Shown: positions 1-5,613 of the stretch, one piece after another
Numbering within the stretch: position 1 is the first letter of the stretch
Layout of the letters: the number at the start of each line of letters is the position of its first letter
NCBI GenBank assembly: GCA_013698055.1
Contig: JACCVS010000370.1
Coordinates: 1 to 5,970 of the forward strand
Direction: 5' to 3'
Length of the DNA stretch: 5,970 nucleotides
Origin: Acidobacteriota bacterium
GTDB lineage: Bacteria > Acidobacteriota > Blastocatellia > Pyrinomonadales > Pyrinomonadaceae
Notes under the pieces: generated by a model
What the model saw: the letters and a program-made list of their open reading frames with translations, nothing else
The model's database searches: none
What the model was told of the DNA's origin: nothing
Made by a program: the position numbers and the translations under genes

Positions 1-242
1 GGCTTAAAGTAGGGGACGCGCTTGGCAGGAATGTTGACGGGGTCGCCGGTTTTGGGATTGCGCCCGCGACGAGCGCCGCGTTCGCGCACGCGGAAACTAC
101 CGAAACCACGCAACTCAATCTTCTCGCCATGATTCAGGGTTTCGATAATGCTCTCAAAAACAATCTCGACGAGCCGTTCAGCGTCCTTTTTGGTGAGTTC
201 CGCCGCCTGTGCGACATCTTCCACCAGTTCCGCTTTAGTCAT
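1..242 (-). CDS. HU/IHF-family DNA-binding protein (partial, C-terminus outside window)
   Basis: This is a small histone-like protein that bends DNA and helps organise the nucleoid; it acts as a dimer in the cytoplasm. Eighty complete codons are visible, starting MTKAELVEDVAQAAELTKKD. The N-terminal helical part (about residues 1-40) is followed by the beta-sheet signature ELRGFGSFRVRERGARRG (about 43-60) and the DNA-binding arm GRNPKTGDPVNIPAKRVPYF (60-79), including the conserved Pro63 that intercalates in this family. About 10-20 residues are probably missing beyond the left edge. The start at 242 is chosen because GAGG at 250-253 lies 7 bases upstream, and the alternative ATG at 247 runs straight into a stop. 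The arm and the ending VPYFKP look more like IHF than classical HU, and the position after rpsA matches ihfB in Proteobacteria. IHF subunit beta is therefore plausible, but HU cannot be excluded. Confidence 0.95.
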   Translation of the reverse strand, partial: MTKAELVEDVAQAAELTKKDAERLVEIVFESIIETLNHGEKIELRGFGSFRVRERGARRGRNPKTGDPVNIPAKRVPYFK

Positions 243-246
243 GCCA

Positions 247-253
247 TCACCTC
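247..253 (-). promoter_or_regulatory. Ribosome binding site of the HU/IHF gene
   Basis: The minus strand reads GAGGTGA here, with the GAGG core 7 bases before the ATG at 242. This is a near-consensus Shine-Dalgarno site and decides the start codon. Confidence 0.75.
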
Positions 254-311
254 GCTGCTTTAAGAACAAAGGCCACCGGGAGCCACAAAGCCTCGAAAGG
301 CCAAATAGATT

Positions 312-317
312 ATTGTA
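312..317 (-). promoter_or_regulatory. Possible -10 element for the HU/IHF gene
   Basis: The minus strand reads TACAAT (5 of 6 matches to TATAAT), about 70 bases upstream of the HU/IHF start codon. At a 17-base spacing the -35 hexamer would be ATAACC, which is weak (3 of 6). It would give the gene its own promoter downstream of the rpsA hairpin. It is a consensus match only and could be chance in this AT-richer stretch. Confidence 0.3.
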
Positions 318-411
318 ATCAACTCAAAGATGAGGGTTATGAGTGAGCGTACAGTAACAGAAAAGGGCAGCCTCCCGCAAGACGCAAACTTTGCGCGGCC
401 AACATTTAAGG

Positions 412-510
412 AAAACCAGAATTCAGGAGCCAGAAGCCGGAAGCCAGAATGAAAGGCTGAAAACGCTTTCCATTCTGGCTCTTGAATTCTGAATGCTGAT
501 TTCTGGTTTT
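412..510. repeat. Heptamer-containing hairpin element after rpsA, possible terminator
   Basis: This is a long imperfect inverted repeat. The outer arms 412-426 and 496-510 match at 14 of 15 positions and end in A/T runs on both sides. The inner arms 442-455 and 466-480 pair with one bulged base around a 10-base loop. An alternative register pairs 420-435 with 474-489 at 15 of 16. The left arm contains three tandem heptamers, AGCCAGA, AGCCGGA, AGCCAGA (428-448). The right end overlaps the last base of the rpsA stop codon (510-512). On the minus strand the hairpin ends in CTGGTTTTCC, so it could serve as an intrinsic terminator or 3'-end stabiliser for rpsA, and its T-run on the plus strand makes it roughly symmetric. 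It resembles the larger element at 2817-2940 in design. Confidence 0.8.
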
Positions 511-2480
511 TATTCCTTCTCGCCGTTTTCTTCCTTCGGCTCCGCTGTTGATTCCGTTGATGGCTCAGATGATGGTTCTTCTGCGGCTGGCTCTGCCGGA
601 CTGCTTGCAGACGGGCTAAAGAAGTTCCCCAACTCGCTCAGCGATGCCATCCCGCCTTTTACTTCCGTCGAATAGGTCTTCGTATCCGCGATATTCTCAT
701 CACTTGTGGCGGTACGGGCCGATAAACCGATCTTTTTGTTCTCCGGGTCAATCCTGAGAACCCTGAAATCCATCTCCTGTCCCAACTGCACCACGTCTTC
801 TGGCTTTTCTACCCGATCTTCCGACAACTCCGAGATGTGGCACAAGCCTTCGAGGTTATCGCCAAGCTCGACGAACGCTCCGAAGTTAGCGAAGCGGGCG
901 ATCTTACCCTTAACCACATCGCCCGGCTTGTGCTCGGTGATGAAACGCTCCCAGGCGTTCGGCTCAAGGTCTTTGATCGAGAGCGAGAGGCGACGATTCT
1001 CAGTATCAATGCTGGTAATCACCGCTTCGATTTCCTGCCCCTTCTTCAAGACCTCGCCCGGATGCTTGATGCGCTTGGCCCATGAAATGTCCGAGACGTG
1101 GACGAGGCCGTCAACGCCGTCTTCGACTTCGATGAACGCCCCGAAATCGGTCAGGTTACGGACACGTCCCGAAACGCGCGAGCCGATTTGATAACGCTCC
1201 TTGAGAGTCTGCCAGGGATTGGCCTGCACCTGTTTCATTCCAAGACTGATGCGTCGTGCCTTCGGATCAACGCTCAGGACTTCGACATCAACATCATCGC
1301 CCGGATTAACCAGCTTTGAAGGATGCTTGACGCGCTTCGACCAACTCATCTCAGAGACATGCACGAGACCTTCGACTCCCGCTTCAAGCTCGATGAACGC
1401 GCCGTAATCGGCCACGCTCGCCACCTTGCCGTTGAGACGTTTGCCGAGCGGGTAACGCTCATCAATGCTGCTCCACGGATCGGGCAAAAGCTGCTTGTAG
1501 CCAAGAGAAACGCGCTCGCGGTCACGGTCGAATTTCAAGACCTTGACCTGCACGCTGTCACCGACCTTGAAAAGCTCCCCGGGATTCTGGAGTCTTCCCC
1601 ATGACATGTCCGTGACGTGCAGCAGACCGTCAATGCCGCCCAGATCAACGAATGCACCGTAGTCGGTCAGATTCTTAATCTGCCCTTCGACAATAATGTC
1701 TTCCTCAATCCCTTCGAGGGTTTTGTCCTTCTTGCCTTCATTTTGCTCTTCAAGGATAGCTTTGCGCGAGAGAACTACGTTCGAGCGCTTGCGGTTGAGC
1801 TTGATGACTTTGGCTTCAATCTCCTGGTTACGCAGAGAATCGAGGTTGCGCACGGGGCGCGTGTCAACTTGCGAGCCGGGTAGGAAAGCAGGAATGCCGT
1901 CAATGTCTACACGCAGGCCGCCCTTGATGCGCTCTATGACGCGACCCTTAACCGGGGTGCCATCCGTGTAAGCCTTCTCCAGATCATCCCAGGCTCTCAT
2001 CCGCACGGCATCGGCGCGAGAAAGCACAGGATAGCCCTCGCTCGTCTCCATGCTCTTGACGAGCACATCAACGATATCGCCGGGCTTGACCGTTAGCTCG
2101 CCGTTATCTGTAAACTCGGCTTGGTTGACGATGCCTTCGGATTTATAGCCGAAATCAATCACGACGCCGCGCTCAGTGATTCCGACGACCGTGCCACGCA
2201 CGACTTCGCCTTCTTGAAAGCCCGCCTGCTCCTGCTCAAACTGATCGAGCATCGCGCCGAAATCCGAGCGCGAGTTTCCTTCATCGTCGTCGTCATCATC
2301 GTCAGCCGCGTTGGAGGCTGAAGCGCTGGGAGCAGAAGAAGATGGAGATGGGGCTGGCGCTGTCTGCGCGCCGGTGGCCTGTTGATTTGTCGTTTGCGGC
2401 GTAGAAGTAGTGTTCTCGCCCGGTGATGGTTGGTTGTCAATCACCTCGCCGTCAGTCGGCTTGGTTTCTTCAGTGGACAT
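510..2480 (-). CDS. rpsA: 30S ribosomal protein S1
   Basis: S1 is the large RNA-binding protein of the small ribosomal subunit; it captures and unfolds mRNA at initiation. The 656-residue product has six OB-fold S1 domains at about residues 89-157, 175-240, 262-329, 347-416, 434-503 and 520-588. Domains 3-6 carry the full signature, such as LTDYGAFVDLGGIDGLLHV and NLTDFGAFIEVEDGVDGLVHV, while domains 1 and 2 are divergent, as is usual for the ribosome-contacting domains of S1. It is longer than the roughly 557-residue E. coli protein. The extra length comes from an N-terminal extension of about 88 residues rich in Ser, Pro, Thr, Gln and Ala with a run of seven Asp (60-66), and an acidic Ser/Pro/Glu tail (about 620-656). 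The ATG at 2480 is the only good start before Met77. A strong AGGAGG lies unusually far upstream (18 bases). The downstream HU/IHF gene has the same orientation. Confidence 0.97.
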   Translation of the reverse strand: MSTEETKPTDGEVIDNQPSPGENTTSTPQTTNQQATGAQTAPAPSPSSSAPSASASNAADDDDDDDEGNSRSDFGAMLDQFEQEQAGFQEGEVVRGTVVGITERGVVIDFGYKSEGIVNQAEFTDNGELTVKPGDIVDVLVKSMETSEGYPVLSRADAVRMRAWDDLEKAYTDGTPVKGRVIERIKGGLRVDIDGIPAFLPGSQVDTRPVRNLDSLRNQEIEAKVIKLNRKRSNVVLSRKAILEEQNEGKKDKTLEGIEEDIIVEGQIKNLTDYGAFVDLGGIDGLLHVTDMSWGRLQNPGELFKVGDSVQVKVLKFDRDRERVSLGYKQLLPDPWSSIDERYPLGKRLNGKVASVADYGAFIELEAGVEGLVHVSEMSWSKRVKHPSKLVNPGDDVDVEVLSVDPKARRISLGMKQVQANPWQTLKERYQIGSRVSGRVRNLTDFGAFIEVEDGVDGLVHVSDISWAKRIKHPGEVLKKGQEIEAVITSIDTENRRLSLSIKDLEPNAWERFITEHKPGDVVKGKIARFANFGAFVELGDNLEGLCHISELSEDRVEKPEDVVQLGQEMDFRVLRIDPENKKIGLSARTATSDENIADTKTYSTEVKGGMASLSELGNFFSPSASSPAEPAAEEPSSEPSTESTAEPKEENGEKE

Positions 2481-2498
2481 GCGGATCTTTGTCTTACT

Positions 2499-2504
2499 CC
2501 TCCT
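2499..2504 (-). promoter_or_regulatory. Distant Shine-Dalgarno-like AGGAGG before rpsA
   Basis: The minus strand reads AGGAGG, a full match to the anti-Shine-Dalgarno sequence, but 18 bases separate it from the rpsA ATG instead of the usual 5-9. No ATG, GTG or TTG lies in frame between the two, and no closer purine-rich site is visible. Either the spacer folds, the site is used inefficiently, or it takes part in control of S1 synthesis. Confidence 0.5.
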
Positions 2505-2548
2505 AAAAATTCAAGCGCCTTATAAGAGCTTTTAGCGCCATCCCCGAT

Positions 2549-2607
2549 CCTCGTTCCGCTGCGTCCATACGCAGATAATAAAACATTCGCAGCCAGCATG
2601 AACGAGG
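2549..2607 (-). promoter_or_regulatory. Structured segment in the rpsA leader with alternative stems
   Basis: An outer perfect 8-bp stem pairs 2549-2556 (CCTCGTTC) with 2600-2607 (GAACGAGG). Inside it, two mutually exclusive stems share the same bases: a compact hairpin 2559-2564/2569-2574 (CTGCGT, loop CCAT, ACGCAG) and a longer-range stem 2558-2563/2588-2593 (GCTGCG with CGCAGC). The rpsA mRNA of E. coli is known to have a structured leader through which S1 represses its own synthesis; a similar role here is inference from position and pairing only. Confidence 0.4.
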
Positions 2608-2788
2608 GGACTGCTTTTTAATTACTCCGGTGATTGATAGTCAGATGAGCGAATTGAAGGTGAGAGGAATGCGAGCCGCCAGCGAATTTGGAAAAGGAGA
2701 AGTTAATTATTGTTTCGATTTCCGTCGTGCCCGTCGTCACCCTTTTGCTCCGACTTGAATCACCAGCCGCCTAACCGGGTAGATTGGC

Positions 2789-2818
2789 AATTTACACGCC
2801 GAAATGACAGCGTGTCAA
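2789..2818 (-). promoter_or_regulatory. Candidate sigma-70 promoter for rpsA
   Basis: On the minus strand a perfect TTGACA (2813-2818) is followed after 18 bases by TAAATT (2789-2794, 4 of 6 matches). Transcription would begin near 2782 and give a leader of about 300 bases before rpsA. The -35 hexamer lies within a small palindrome, TGACA-GCG-TGTCA (2805-2817), which could be a regulator site or chance. The promoter touches the edge of the heptamer repeat element. Confidence 0.4.
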
Positions 2819-2940
2819 GGCGGAAGGCGGAAGGCGGAAGACAAAAGGCAGAAAGCAGAAGGCAGAAGGCAGTATAAAACGCAAATCTTTTCTGCCTTCC
2901 ACCTTCCGCCTACTGCCTTCTGCTTTCTGCCTTCCCTGCT
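2817..2940. repeat. Heptamer tandem and inverted repeat element (long hairpin)
   Basis: The left arm (2817-2872) is eight tandem heptamers in unbroken register: AAGGCGG three times, AAGACAA, AAGGCAG, AAAGCAG, AAGGCAG, AAGGCAG. The right arm (2892-2940) is seven heptamers of the complementary type: CTGCCTT, CCACCTT, CCGCCTA, CTGCCTT, CTGCTTT, CTGCCTT, CCCTGCT. The 19-base loop (2873-2891) is AT-rich. A perfect 21-bp inverted match joins 2845-2865 with 2913-2933, and a second register joins 2819-2834 with 2895-2910 at 15 of 16 positions. The last heptamer ends at 2940, directly against the TAG stop (2941-2943) of the propeller gene. Transcription in either direction would give a long stem with a purine-only-like arm and a pyrimidine arm. 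It could act as a terminator or an mRNA 3'-end stabiliser, or be a mobile REP-like or MITE-like element. Confidence 0.9.
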
Positions 2941-5346
2941 CTACTGGGCGGCGTTGAGCGAAGCATTTCCTCCCCGCTCAACTACATAAATTCCCGCCGA
3001 GTGCGAACCGACGAAGAGCCTGTTCGAATTGGTTGAATCAAATGCCAAAGCCCAGATGCGCTGGCTTGGCAACCGCACATCACGCGGGTCAATCCGCATC
3101 CAGGTCAACCCGGCATTAGTTGAACGGTAAACGCCACCGCTGTTAATAGTCGTGTTGCCTCCACCCTGATTCTGATAGGCATTGCCGACGAAAATCTCGT
3201 CACCATTCTGTGGATTGACGAGAATGCTGGCGTAGTCGCCGTAGGGCAGATTTCCGCCGCGTCGTATCCACCGCTCGCCGCCGTCGTGCGAGAGGTAGAG
3301 CGTCTGCTTGGTGCCGACATAGACGTAAGCCGAGCGCTGCTTGTCCTGCTCGATGGCGCTGATGGGCACGTCTGCCGGAATCCCCGGAACCTGACGCCAC
3401 GTCGCGCCCGCGTCGCGCGAGACGAGCACGCCTGAAGTAGCCGTGCCGACAAAGATGGTACTCTGGTTTTGCATGGTGGTCGAAAGAGCGGTCGTGCGCG
3501 CATCGAGACCGGAGCCATAGGAGAGTTTCTCCCAGCCCTGCGCCGGATCAAACGTGCGATAAAGCCCGGCGTTGGTCGCGGCCAGAATGCCCGCCCGCCC
3601 GTTCTCGTCCCATGTGTGCGTGAGCGCGTTGACTACCTCCGTCAGAAAGATGGTTGAGGCCGGGAGCTTTCCGGCAGCAGTCGAAGTTTGCACTCCCCCG
3701 CCAAGCCCGAGTGCTGTCAGGGTAGCATCGTCCAGCTTGCCGGAAACGGGAATCCCTTGCTCAGCTTGATATTTCCTGAGAGCCGCAACGGTTCGCGTTC
3801 CTGCCGCGCCGTCCGGCACGCCCACATCGTAGCCCGCGCCGTTGAGAGCTTCCTGAGCGCGCTTGACCGTATCATCAGGGCGCTTAGCCGCAGCAGCCGC
3901 GGAGCGTGTCGAAGAGGCTCTCCCTCTGCGAGTCGCCCTCGGTTTGCCCTTACCAGTTGGCCCGGCTTTCGGTGCGCCAATCGGTGCCCATGAAGCGCCA
4001 CGATCCGTCGAGCGATAGATACCGTGATTCGTACCGAGGTAGATGATGTTGCCGTCACGCTCATCTTGCAGAATCGAATAGCTGATAAGAATGTTCGGCA
4101 TGTTGCGCATCGAGGGCTGCCATGTTTGACCGTTATCGTTGCTGATGAAGAAGTAGCCGCCGCCCGTCGTCGTGTTGATCGTCGTCGCGTAAATGCGTCC
4201 CGGCTTCTCGCGGTCGGGAAGTATCGAGTAGGCGAAGCGACCACTAAAACCGCCGTTGGTCGGGGCAAAGCTCTTTCCGCCATCGCGCGAAATCATCACG
4301 CCGTAGTTGTTTGTCCCGATGTAAATGGTTTGCGGATTGCTCGGATGAACGGTGATGGAGTTGATCTCAAGCTGCTTGGAGGTCGTCAGCATCCAGGACT
4401 TACCACCGTCGGTTGAGCGCCAGAAGCCTTCGGTCGTTCCGGCAAAGACGACGCCGGGAATCGAAGGGTGTTGCAGGATGTCGCGCGTCCGGCGCGACTG
4501 CGAAGGAATACCCTGCACTTTGCGCCAATTCCCGCCACCATTGTCAGTTTCGTAAATGCCGCTACAGGCAGAAGCGATAACGTGATCCGGGTTGCGCGGG
4601 TCAATGTCAATCGCAAAGACATCCGAATCATCAATCATGCCATTCTTGATGTTCGACCATGTCCGCCCGCCGTCGGTCGTCTTGTAGGGTAGATACCACG
4701 TTCCAGCATAGATTACGTCCGGGTTGCGCGGATCAATCGCCAGCGATTCGATATTGATGAGACCGGGCGTGGACACAGTCTGGTATTGCTCCCAAGTCTC
4801 GCCCGAATTGAGCGAGCGGAAGAGGCCACGGTTCGTCCCCACCACGATCATGTCGGGATTCCTGGAGGACTGAGTCATTGAGTGCAGAGCTTCTTCTTTG
4901 AGTTGGGGCGATTCGCGCCAGGTCTTGCCCCCATCTGTGGATTTGAAAAACCCGCCTGACTCCTTATGACGATGGGCTGCCACATAGAGGACACGCGAAT
5001 CTCGCGGGTCAACGATGATCTCATCCATGAAAAGTTTTGGACGATTAAAATTGTGAAGCAAGCCCCACGTTTCGCCACCATCCGTTGAATTGTAAATCTG
5101 ACCGTCGAGGGTGCCGAAATATAAACGCTGTGGATCGCTTGGATCAATAACGAGCATCCGCACGTCGCCGCCCATCGGGCCCGTGACGCGCCAGTCCATC
5201 GCATACTGCGGATCGGAGTTGGACGGATTGCCACCCCCGTCCACGGCCTTAACGCTGGCGCTCATGACGAACGCAGGGGTTATTAAAGCAAGGAGAGTAA
5301 AGAACAAAAGAGATCGTTTCATTAGTCGGGTCATCATAGATTTCAT
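2941..5346 (-). CDS. Secreted Asp-box (BNR) beta-propeller protein with embedded peptidoglycan-binding domain
   Basis: The start used here gives 801 residues; positions below use that numbering. A signal peptide is clear: basic start MKSMMTRLMKR, hydrophobic core SLLFFTLLALITPAFVM, and a likely cleavage after SASVKA (near 34). The mature part holds twelve Asp-box motifs of the S/T-x-D-x-G-x-T-W type, for example STDGGETW (87-94), STDGGKTW (136-143), STDGGKSW (311-318), STDRGASW (446-453), SRDAGATW (643-650) and STNAGLTW (742-749), plus one decayed copy (TFDPAQGW). Nine lie before residue 455 and the rest after 595. Between them sit a basic Ala/Arg/Lys linker (about 458-489) and a PG_binding_1-like domain (about 490-547) with the pattern VKRAQEALNGAGY, TRTVAALRKYQ and SGKLDDATLTALGL. 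The family resembles sortilin/VPS10, Ycf48-like and exo-alpha-sialidase propellers, but Asp boxes are structural and do not show an enzyme activity. It probably acts in the periplasm or at the envelope, held to the wall by the inserted domain. Substrate or partner is unknown. A longer reading frame from 5418 is possible but unlikely. Confidence 0.93.
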   Translation of the reverse strand: MKSMMTRLMKRSLLFFTLLALITPAFVMSASVKAVDGGGNPSNSDPQYAMDWRVTGPMGGDVRMLVIDPSDPQRLYFGTLDGQIYNSTDGGETWGLLHNFNRPKLFMDEIIVDPRDSRVLYVAAHRHKESGGFFKSTDGGKTWRESPQLKEEALHSMTQSSRNPDMIVVGTNRGLFRSLNSGETWEQYQTVSTPGLINIESLAIDPRNPDVIYAGTWYLPYKTTDGGRTWSNIKNGMIDDSDVFAIDIDPRNPDHVIASACSGIYETDNGGGNWRKVQGIPSQSRRTRDILQHPSIPGVVFAGTTEGFWRSTDGGKSWMLTTSKQLEINSITVHPSNPQTIYIGTNNYGVMISRDGGKSFAPTNGGFSGRFAYSILPDREKPGRIYATTINTTTGGGYFFISNDNGQTWQPSMRNMPNILISYSILQDERDGNIIYLGTNHGIYRSTDRGASWAPIGAPKAGPTGKGKPRATRRGRASSTRSAAAAAKRPDDTVKRAQEALNGAGYDVGVPDGAAGTRTVAALRKYQAEQGIPVSGKLDDATLTALGLGGGVQTSTAAGKLPASTIFLTEVVNALTHTWDENGRAGILAATNAGLYRTFDPAQGWEKLSYGSGLDARTTALSTTMQNQSTIFVGTATSGVLVSRDAGATWRQVPGIPADVPISAIEQDKQRSAYVYVGTKQTLYLSHDGGERWIRRGGNLPYGDYASILVNPQNGDEIFVGNAYQNQGGGNTTINSGGVYRSTNAGLTWMRIDPRDVRLPSQRIWALAFDSTNSNRLFVGSHSAGIYVVERGGNASLNAAQ

Positions 5347-5351
5347 CTCTG

Positions 5352-5355
5352 CCTC
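5352..5355 (-). promoter_or_regulatory. Ribosome binding site of the propeller gene
   Basis: The minus strand reads TGAGGCAGAG just before the ATG at 5346, so GAGG is 5 bases from the start codon. The upstream ATG at 5418 has no comparable site. This supports 5346 as the start. Confidence 0.7.
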
Positions 5356-5397
5356 AAAATGGTTTTTGGCCGAATTGCTCGGCACTTTCAGCCCACG

Positions 5398-5403
5398 ATT
5401 ATA
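5398..5403 (-). promoter_or_regulatory. Candidate -10 element (TATAAT) of the propeller gene
   Basis: A perfect TATAAT on the minus strand lies about 50 bases upstream of the chosen start at 5346, giving a short leader that includes the ribosome binding site. A convincing -35 is not seen: TTGGCG lies 19 bases upstream. Because it falls inside the longer reading frame from 5418, the first 24 codons of that frame are probably not translated. Confidence 0.5.
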
Positions 5404-5513
5404 AATTACGGGGCGCATCCGCCGCCAACCTGCGCATTACGCGCGCGGCCTAGTAGGATGCAGGACGCGCAAAGCGCAGTTGTATTGCTCAAGCATCACG
5501 CAAATACTGCCGG

Positions 5514-5563
5514 ATAAAAGCGAAGCGGGCGATGCTTCTCTTTTTGGGAGAAACACCGCCCGC
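5514..5563 (-). terminator. Candidate intrinsic terminator after the OmpA-like gene
   Basis: A perfect 7-bp GC-rich stem pairs 5525-5531 (GCGGGCG) with 5557-5563 (CGCCCGC). Inside it a second stem pairs 5536-5540 (TTCTC) with 5548-5552 (GAGAA). On the minus strand the stem is followed by TTCGCTTTTATCC, a short and interrupted T-run. It lies about 50 bases after the stop codon at 5614, and no gene on the minus strand starts between. The broken T-run leaves some doubt. Confidence 0.55.
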
Positions 5564-5577
5564 GTATCGGTTAATGG

Positions 5578-5604
5578 TCGCGCCTCGTCAAAAGAGAGAC
5601 GCGA
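5578..5604 (-). repeat. Small hairpin directly after the OmpA-like gene
   Basis: Arms 5578-5586 (TCGCGCCTC) and 5596-5604 (GAGACGCGA) pair at 8 of 9 positions, with one G-U pair in the transcript, around a 9-base loop. It begins about 10 bases after the stop codon and has no clean T-run of its own, so it may add stability to the mRNA end rather than terminate alone. Confidence 0.4.
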
Positions 5605-5613
5605 GCGTATTAG

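Larger units (their letters stand above)
2481..2816 (-). other. Intergenic region and probable rpsA leader
   Basis: These 336 bases between rpsA and the heptamer element hold no convincing gene. They contain the distant AGGAGG, a foldable leader segment (2549-2607) and a possible promoter at the far end (2789-2818). A TATAAG on the minus strand at 2519-2524 is another possible -10 element close to the gene, but it has no -35 partner. A 37-codon plus-strand reading frame starting at 2645 lacks a ribosome binding site and is not called. Confidence 0.6.
5419..5613. other. Intergenic region between the OmpA-like and propeller genes
   Basis: These 195 bases contain the two hairpins downstream of the OmpA-like gene and the upstream part of the propeller promoter region. 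A small palindrome, GCGC-AAA-GCGC (5467-5477), is also present, with no assigned role. No gene is seen. Confidence 0.6.

Noticed and set aside
383..395. Short palindrome CGCAA-ACT-TTGCG downstream of the rpsA hairpin
   Set aside because: Only 5 bp with no T-run on the minus strand; could be chance.
706..1971. Several plus-strand reading frames inside rpsA (such as 706-1191, 1323-1604, 1617-1883)
   Set aside because: They are antisense to six well-conserved S1 domains, overlap one another, and show no recognisable domain or ribosome binding site.
2645..2758. Small plus-strand frame of 37 codons beginning MSELKVRG
   Set aside because: No ribosome binding site upstream, no recognisable motif, and it opposes the likely rpsA leader.
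2817..2940. CRISPR-like array
   Set aside because: The unit is only 7 bases, with no spacers, and the two arms are inverted; no cas gene is nearby.
412..2940. Insertion sequence or transposon ends formed by the two heptamer elements
   Set aside because: The two elements differ in sequence, the DNA between them is the housekeeping gene rpsA, and there is no transposase or clear target duplication in the window.
2804..2989. Plus-strand reading frame of 61 codons through the repeat element
   Set aside because: Its Lys/Arg/Gln-rich first half and Leu/Pro/Phe second half are just the translation of the two arms of the heptamer hairpin, and it runs antisense into the propeller gene.
3717..4283. 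Minus-strand frame of 188 codons inside the propeller gene, and other internal frames
   Set aside because: Arg/Ser/Thr-rich out-of-frame shadows of a GC-rich gene whose main frame has clear repeated Asp-box motifs.
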